DNA of 64,000 nt, from positions 30,606,698 to 30,670,697 of the forward strand of contig NC_023755.2 of assembly GCF_000499845.2 (NCBI RefSeq), written 5' to 3'. Positions 57,499-64,000 of this stretch are shown here, piece after piece; position 1 is the first letter of the stretch; every line of letters starts with the position of its first letter. A program made the translations under genes and the position numbers. The notes beneath the pieces were generated by a model. That model ran no database searches and was not told the origin of the DNA. It saw nothing but the letters and a program-made list of their open reading frames with translations. Origin of the DNA: Phaseolus vulgaris (Eukaryota > Streptophyta > Magnoliopsida > Fabales > Fabaceae).

Positions 57499-57851
57499 CA
57501 AGCCCCCCAGTCTTAAGCGAAGACTTGTCCAGCGAAAAGACTAAAGGAGTCACGTCACTACCGATCTACGTGGCGCTGGCATAGAATTCCAAACGTTTGT
57601 ACTTTCTGCTTTCCTGACGCTCCACCAGACACTCTTCCAATCGCTCGACACGTGGCTTCATCAACGGTTACCTTTAATTGTCGTTTGCGCTTCCAAAACC
57701 CATTCGAAAAACTCTTAAACCCATTTCACTTCTACTGTTCCATCACCTCTTTGCTTTCAAAAACGCTCTGAGTTTCTTCTGCAAAAACCCACGACGCTCT
57801 TCAACCTTCTGGATTCTCAACTTCCTTCATCGTTCTTCCGATCATAAAAAG
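57499..57851 (+). promoter_or_regulatory. Upstream region of TatC antisense gene
   Basis: ACGT-core elements CTACGTGGCGCT (about 57569) and ACACGTGGC (about 57648) sit in a position like the G-boxes of the other families. The first exon ends at 57851 (AAAAAG|GTACC). Confidence 0.4.
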
Positions 57852-58090
57852 GTACCCCCTTTACTTCTTCTGCTGATTTTTCCTGCATTTTAACCGATTC
57901 GCATCATCCATTAACTGTCTGGTGCATACGCTGTGGGCTGTTTCTTCTATTTCTCTCTTCTCGTAACTTAGGGCTTCGTCTTCGTTACAACGAAACTTCG
58001 TTCGTTCGTTTTTTCCCCTCTTTCACGATCGAGTCAGCCTCTGCGAACCCTGCTCACCTTTCCTTTTCTTTTTCCTTTGCAGTTTCCGCG

Positions 58091-60702
58091 ATGGCTCGAA
58101 CAAAGACCACCGCGAATCCTCCTCCCTCGTCACGAAACCCTTCATCTCAAGCTCACAACCCACCACGAGCACCTGGTGCTTCTTCTTCCCAGGCTGAGAG
58201 GCCTGCAACCTCTCGCCCTGACCTGGCTCAGGCTACTCCACCGGTCGCCGGAGGAGCCTCTGCCCCCACTCCAGATTACAAAAAACTCTACCCCTGGGCC
58301 AGCTCGGCACTGCTGAAAGAAACTTCTTCGATAAACTCTGAAACGGCGGTACTCCGACTAAGGAAAGGGGACCAGTCGGATCTTTCCTTTCACAAGGAGC
58401 ACGATAGCAAGGTGACCGTGCTGCCTTGCCACCCTGAGGAGCCGATCTGTGCTGACGACAAAGCGAGCGGTGGCGAGTCGTTCTGCTTCCTCTACACAAC
58501 GTTTTTCAAGAAGGTGAAGCTCCGACTTCCCTTCACTCGTTTCGAGCGAGAGCTGCTAACCGAGCTCGATATCGGCCCCGCCCAGCTTCACCCCAACAGC
58601 TGGGCGTTCGTAAGGGCGTTCCAGGTCATTTGTGCACATCTGGGACTGCCAGCGTCAGTGGATGTTTTCCTCTTCCTTTTTGAAGCCAAACACCCAGGAG
58701 ATCGCCTTTGGGTGAGTCTGAATGGGATTGCTGGGAGGTCGATCCTTTCTATCTTCCAGCAATCTTATAAGGATTGGAAGGGGAAGTTTATCCAAGTACG
58801 TCCAAACGACCAGGACGCCTCGATGCTCGACGGGTTTCCCTTGTATTGGGTAAACAAGGGAAACAAAGACGCCAAGGGAAGCTTCAGGAGGCCAAGAAGT
58901 CCTGACAGCATGGGTGCTTTGGACAAGGATCTGTGCCTCTTCTGGAAGAGCGTGGCAGACGCCAATATCACCTTCCTCACCACTGCGCTCATCTCCTTCG
59001 AGTTCTTCGAAGATCAACTCGAGGTTCGCATAGGTTAGAGTTCACCTCAGTGTCTAAGTCATTACTCTTGGCGATACTTCTGCTAACTATTTCTGGGCGT
59101 CTTGTCTGTTGTGCACAAGACTTTGGTTTTATTTTCTGCACCACTTATCTGCTTTTGTTGCATACTGACTTATGTGTTTATCTTTCTCTCTGAGCTAACC
59201 CATGTACCTTTGTATTATGCAGATCGTATGTTGGGCAAGGGGAAACTGGCTGAATTGAGGGCGCTCACCCGAGCCCATGGGTTGGCGTCGGGTTCCCAGA
59301 CCGTGCCAAATTCAGTGGTGGAGATCGCCGCTGCCCAGGGCAGATCGCCCCCCAAAGGCCCAGCTCCTTCCGAGGCCCAGCTCCTTCCGAGGCCCAGCCC
59401 GCCCAACAACGCAAAAAACTCGTCCTCAGGAAACCAAAGAGGAAAACCCCTCAAGTGGTTCATGAGGATGAAGAAGAAGACGATGAGGCGACTGAGGATG
59501 GCCTTATGACTAAGAGGAAGAGGGTGGTGCCTTCTTCACCACCTGCTCCACCTCCTCCCCCAACATCAACACCACCTTCCACACCAGCTCCACCTCCAAC
59601 ATTGCTTCCTCCCCCAGCTCCCACATCGCCAGTCCAAGCAGTTCCCCTGGCGGCTGCACTTCCTGTGGTTGAGGCTGCCGAGCCCAACTTTATGGAGAAC
59701 CCCCCGAGCGCCTCCACGCCCTATGTATCAGCTGGAGGGGGTCCTCCTTCAAACGCCTCAACCGCAGATGCTGCTCCAGGCGGGGATGAAGGTGCTCACA
59801 ACTCGCCTATCCTCATTACCGAATCCCCGCCGTCGCCACCACACCAAGAAGCTCCCATTCAACAACCAACTCAAGAAGGTGGCGGCGAGAACCAACAACA
59901 AGCTCCCCTGGTGCCCCCACGAGCAAACCTCTCCCTTGAGGTAAAAAGGGTGTGGGAACCCTTCTCAGTGAAACTCAAGATGATGGCGGAGGACTTCCCC
60001 TCCATCATTTCCAAAGTTGTGGAGAGTTCCAGCAGATAGCTCCAGGATGACATCTCTGTGCTCCAAGAGGAAAATCGCACAATAAGGATTGAGGCGGAGA
60101 AGTTATCCTGCAATCTCATGCTCGCGGAGATCGATCACTCCCGAGTGGAGGATGCTATGAGCACCGAGCTTCGGGAGGCACGCAAGGAGGCCACCGATCT
60201 ACGCCATAAGGTGCAGCTCTTAGCTCAAGAGAAGATCGAGTTGGAGAGCAAGCTAGTCCCCTATCGCGTCAAAGTGGTTGACCTGGAGGCGTTGATCAAA
60301 GCAGATGCCGCCAAGGTAAAAAACTTCGAGAAAAGGTCAGCAGATCGGGAGGTCTTCTTGGGAAAAGTCGAAAAGGAGAGAGACGACACCATGGCCAAAC
60401 TCGCCGAGGCCAAAGAGGAAAATGGGAAGGTCGCCGCAGAGCTGATCCAGGCGCAGGCGGAGAACAAGAAGGTTACTGAAGACCTTCTTCAAGCTCGGGA
60501 GGGAGCTGAAGAACTGAAGCAGCAGAATGAGGGGCTCAAGAAGCAGATTGAAGAACTCGAGCTGAGCTCCGCCCAAATTCTCGCTGCTGGGTTCGAAGCC
60601 GCCTTGGAGCAGTTCGCCTGCCAATACCCCGATCTGGACCTCTCCATGGTGTCTCTCAACAACGAAGTGGTGGACGGGAAGATTGTTCCTTCTGAAGACT
60701 GA
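58091..60702 (+). pseudogene. TatC antisense Transposase_28-type gene with coiled-coil exon, frameshift and stop
   Basis: A 5'-UTR intron (57852-58082) precedes the ATG at 58091 (MARTKTTANPPP). Exon 1 to 59033 has YPWASSALLKETS, LPFTRFERELLTELD, GPAQLHPNSWAFV, SVDVFLFLFEAKH, DGFPLYWVNKG and a final FEDQLEVRI. A phase-1 intron (59034-59222, 189 bp) joins exon 2: a basic/Pro-rich part, an acidic tract (HEDEEEDDEATED), a long Pro-rich linker and a coiled coil (60058-60600) ending VVDGKIVPSED at 60702. A 17-bp tandem duplication at 59361-59394 shifts the frame, and a TAG at 60037-60039 interrupts the coiled-coil start. The C-terminal motif VDGK(V/I)VP is shared with TatB aORF-a. Confidence 0.78.
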
Positions 60703-61307
60703 CTGCTTCCCTCCATCCACGATTCCTGTGCTTTCTCCTTTAGACATACTTACTTGTAATAAACTTTCCCTTTCCTTGTACATGTATTCTGAACTGGTGT
60801 TGCTTATGCTATGACATTTTCCGCTTCTTTTTATACTCTCTTCTTGTTAACTTTATCTTCCTTGCACAAATCTCTTTAGACAAATTAACTTAGTAACTTC
60901 GTAAGCGCAATTGTATACTATCCGCCTCAAACCATCAGCTTTCAAACAATAATACTCTAATCAACTTGTACCCTCAAGGTAATGAACCTTAGCGTGAGAT
61001 CGCTCTTCAAATAACGAACCTCAACCCAACTAATGGCTTAAGACACAGCTCATCTACTTTGCCTTATCAAAACGGGTCTTGACTTTCTCGCCATTGCTTG
61101 AATTTCTCCTGGTCGCCAAAGACTCTTGGCGATATCAGCTTCCTCTTGCCTTCACAACTTGGCCATTGTTCCTTTATCTAGGGGTAGAGGCGCCTTTCGG
61201 ATCCTTCTCTACCTCCCTGAGCTTCAGAACAAGAGACCGGGTGGCTAGGCGTTCTCTTCGAACCTACCTTAGCCACCCTCCAAACTTCTTCCACCCTTTA
61301 CACCATA
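60703..61307. other. TatC spacer, 3' UTR of the antisense gene, no gene
   Basis: It includes AATAAA near 60758 in the plus orientation, a possible poly(A) signal for the antisense transcript. Otherwise no feature. Confidence 0.45.
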
Positions 61308-61416
61308 CCTGAACTCGTTCGAGACGAGAAGGATTTTATCTTGCCTGAACTCGCTCATCGGCGAGAAGGTCTTTAACTCGCCTGAACTCGCTCATCGGCG
61401 AGAAGGTCTTTAACTC
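61308..61416. repeat. Three tandem copies of a 36-bp unit
   Basis: The unit is CCTGAACTCG followed by CTCATCGGCGAGAAGGTCTT and TAACTCG. The first copy is diverged; the other two are almost identical. Confidence 0.8.
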
Positions 61417-61674
61417 GTGCCTCTACATTGCCCCAGGGGTTACATCTTCTCTCCCCAGAAACACTGAGGACTTTTTGCTGGTGCCTCTACATTGCCCCAG
61501 AGGTTATATCTTCTCTCCTCTGGAAGCACTGAGGACTTTTTACTGGTGCCTCTACATTGCCCCAGAGGCTACATCTTCTCTCCTCTGGAAGCACTGAGGA
61601 CTTTTTACTGGTGCCTCCACATTGCCCCAGAGGCTACATCTTCTCTCCTCTGGAAGCACTGAGGACTTTTTACT
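61417..61674. repeat. Four tandem copies of a 64-65-bp unit
   Basis: Copies begin GTGCCTCTACATTGCCCCAG at 61417, 61481, 61546 and 61611 and end ACTGAGGACTTTTTACTG. Repeats of this kind are common in the region between pol and the antisense gene of Tat elements. 61675-62062 adds two weaker copies of CGCCGAAAGACGATG. Confidence 0.9.
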
Positions 61675-62062
61675 CTTCCTCGCCTGCACTCGCTCGACGC
61701 CTCAGGACGCGCGAGGGCGTTGAGGTCTTTTAATTGGTGCCTCCGATCGCCGAAAGACGATGAGGACTTTAACTTTAACTGAGGCCGCTTATCGCCGAAA
61801 GACGATGGGGACTTAGAAACTTTTTAGAAAGCATGCAACATAACTTCAACTCGCCTTAAATCACATATAAGTGACAAGGTCTTTCTTCAAAACATTCGGG
61901 AAACAACAAGCATGCAATCTAAAACACTTTAAACTTTGAAAACTCTTCTTTATTGGGCGGCCTCATTAAAAACCCTCCTTAGGGAAAAAAGAGTGCCCCC
62001 TCCAAACTGTTTTAACAGAAACATGGTAAAGCTCTTCGTGTTTGTTTTTACTTACAAAGTTC

Positions 62063-63139
62063 TTAACTGTAATATAACTTGAGGTGCGTGGCGTTCCAAG
62101 TGCGAGGAAACGCCCCTCCTTCCCAAGTCTCTAAGCGGTAGGCGCCGTTCCCGAGCGCCTCGGTTATTCTGAACGGTCCCGTCCACTTAGGCGACAACTT
62201 ATTCTCCATTTCGTACTGGTGGGCCTTCCTCATCACCAGATCGCCCTCTCTGAACTGTCTTGGCATCACCTTTGAGTTATATCTTCGTTCAATCCTTCTC
62301 TTCACCGCCTCAGCTTTCAATCTCGCCTCCTCCCTGACCTCATCCAGTAGGTCCAGGTTCAACCTTCTCTCCTCATTCGAGTCTTCCTCCACGAAGTTCT
62401 AGAATCTCGGCGAGCTCTCCTGGATCTCCACTGGAATCATTGCGTCGCACCCGTAAACCAAACTGAACGGGGTCTCATGGGTTCCTGACTGCTCGGTGGT
62501 GTGGTACGCCCAGACTATACGGGGTACTTCCTCAGCCCAACTTCCTTTGGCTTTCTCTAGCCTTCTCTTCAAACCTCTTAGCAATACCCGATTGGCTGAC
62601 TCTACTTGGCCATTCGTTTGAGGGTGCTCGACGGATGCAAATACTTGTTGAATTCCCACCCCTTCGCACAGCTTCTTCAACAGGTGACTTGCAAACTGAG
62701 TCCCATTGTCCGACACCAGGCGCTTGGGCACACCAAACCGGCACACAATGTTCTTCCACACGAAACCCTCGATCTTGTGTGCGATGATCTGGGCCACTGG
62801 TTCTGCTTCGATCCACTTGGTGAAATATTCAATCGCCACCACCAAGTACTTCATCTGCCTGATCGCCAGCGGGAATGGTCCCAGGATATCGATTCCCCAT
62901 GTATGAAACGGCCAAGGGCTGTAAATCGACTTCAACTCCTCGGGAGGCGCCTTGTGCCAATCGGCGTGCTGCTGGCATTGTTTGCAGCACTGCGCATACT
63001 TCCTGCAGTCTTCTCTCATTGTTGGCCAGTAGTAACCTGCACGGAGGGTCCTGGCGGCCAGAGCTCGACCCCCGACGTGGCTTCCGCATACCCCTTCATG
63101 GAACTCTGCCATAATTCTTGTACATTTCTCGCCATGCAC
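62063..63139 (-). pseudogene. TatC integrase
   Basis: From 63139: CVHGEKC-type start, HHCC (HEGVCGSHVGG to CKQCQQHADWH), core Asp in WGIDILGPF, SDNGTQFASH, Glu in NGQVESANR, then SPRF and an in-frame TAG at about 62399-62401 (CAG in TatB). The frame goes on unchanged (EEDSNEERRLNLDLL) to SPKWTGPFRI and a natural stop at 62063. It is about 75-80% similar to TatA/TatB in the core by eye. The upstream RNase H is in another frame. Confidence 0.88.
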
Positions 63140-64000
63140 ACATTCCAGGAGTGGGTGAGTGAACCCAAACCATTGTGAACTTGCTAGAATTCTTCTTTAT
63201 CTTCCTAGCCTCTGTCGGATCCAGCGAGAGAAGGCCATCCGCCAGGCATCGCTTGTACTGCGTTACCCAGGTGTCTGGCTCGTGTGTGGCGCAGACCTGC
63301 GTCATGTTCACCCTCTCCCCCCGACATGCTCTTATTCTCGGCGATCTCAAGGTTTCTTGAGTCAAAGACCTGTGACTCCTTGCCACTTTCTCCGTCGACT
63401 TGCTTACCTGAAGAACCAGGTGATCTGCCACAAATGCTCTAGGCGTCTTCAGAGTTTCTTGAATCACCGTCCTCTGCCTACCCCCCTTGCCCGAACTGGC
63501 GAGCTTGGCTAGCAAGTCAGCTCGGGCATTCTGCTCCCTGGGCACATGCACCACTTCAAAGGAGACAAAGGAACTCTTCAATTCCTGTACATACTCCAGG
63601 TAAGCCGCCATTTGTGGATCTTTAGCTTGGAACTCGCCTGTTACTTGTCCCGTGACTAACAGCGAGTCACTCTTAGCCATCAGCACCCTGGCTCCCATCT
63701 CCTTAGCCTGCAAGATACCGGCGATCAGCGCCTCATATTCTGCTTGATTGTTGCTGGCCTCGAAGGCAAACCTCAAAGATTGTTCGATCAGCACGCCGTT
63801 GGGCCCCTCCAAGATGACCCCAGCACCGCTACCCTGCTGGTTCGACGATCCGTCCACTGAAAGCACCCAACGGAAGTCATTCCCTTCAACTCGTGTCGCT
63901 TCAGACGAGAGCTCGACCACGAAGTCTGCGAAGATCTGCCCCTTGATCGGACCTCGGGGCTCATACTTAATATCAAACTCCGACAGCTCCACTGCCCACT
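63096..64000 (-). pseudogene. TatC second RNase H and linker, truncated by window edge
   Basis: ELSEFDIKYEPRGPIKGQ links the Ty3 RNase H (outside) to an archaeal-type RNase H: LSVDGSSNQQGSGAG with its catalytic Asp, NNQAEYEALIAGI with the Glu, and MAKSDSLLVTGQV with the next Asp. The linker continues to KFTMV at about 63165, where some 20 bases are missing relative to TatB, shifting the frame just before integrase. Confidence 0.85.

Larger units (their letters stand above)
56623..64000 (-). mobile_element. TatC: Tat-lineage element, 3' part, runs off the window
   Basis: 3' LTR (56623-57498), polypurine tract, a three-exon antisense gene (58091-60702), tandem repeats (61308-61674), then integrase and RNase H on the minus strand up to the right edge. 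It inserted into the antisense gene of TatD. The reverse transcriptase, gag and 5' LTR are outside. Several stops and small deletions show it is inactive. Confidence 0.88.

Overview
This is a plant nuclear window made almost entirely of nested transposable elements. The LTR-retrotransposon lineages, GT-AG introns and a relic of a phenylpropanoid BAHD acyltransferase gene point to a dicot. Sirevirus-type copia LTRs, an Athila-like element with CTCGCTCAAGCGAG motifs and the style of the long MULE inverted repeats suggest a phaseoloid legume (bean/cowpea group); that assignment is an inference. I see no intact host gene and no rRNA, tRNA or CRISPR.

Layout from left to right. (1) 1-8674: Ty3/gypsy Tat-lineage element 'TatA' on the minus strand; its 3' LTR lies off the left edge and its 5' LTR is 7482-8674. 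It sits in a copia LTR (8675-9358), followed by a second, diverged copia LTR (9359-9978). (2) 9979-19596: a CACTA transposon end carrying a spliced Ulp1-like protease gene, split by a complete Sirevirus-type copia element (12153-18872, target duplication ATTAA). (3) 19597-about 25945: the 3' part of an Athila-like element, split by a MULE (20927-24170) with 360-bp inverted repeats. (4) 25946-28745: AT-rich DNA with a non-LTR retroelement insertion, a copia gag relic and an HCT-like pseudogene. (5) 28746-54386: copia element 6 holds a solo Tat LTR and is itself split by copia element 7. Element 7 holds the nearly complete Tat element 'TatB' (32114-53136), whose 5' LTR was split by a very young CRM-like element (44593-52337). 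(6) 54387-64000: two further Tat elements, 'TatD' (54387-56622) cut by 'TatC' (56623 to beyond the right edge).

The Tat elements carry two kinds of gene. On the minus strand is one gag-protease-reverse transcriptase-RNase H-second RNase H-integrase polyprotein, broken by a few stops and frameshifts. On the plus strand, next to the 3' LTR, are spliced antisense genes (aORFs) of the 'putative gypsy type transposon' family. Each has its own upstream region with ACGT/G-box motifs, a 5'-UTR intron and a phase-1 intron. The most unusual structure is in TatA and TatB: a second aORF transcription unit, divergent in sequence and lacking the coiled-coil exon, preceded by a relic of an LTR end. This suggests a Tat family in which the antisense unit was duplicated through an LTR-linked fusion and then amplified.

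Most identifications rest on protein motifs, LTR termini and target-site duplications read by eye. Divergence, age and family naming need alignment tools I did not have.
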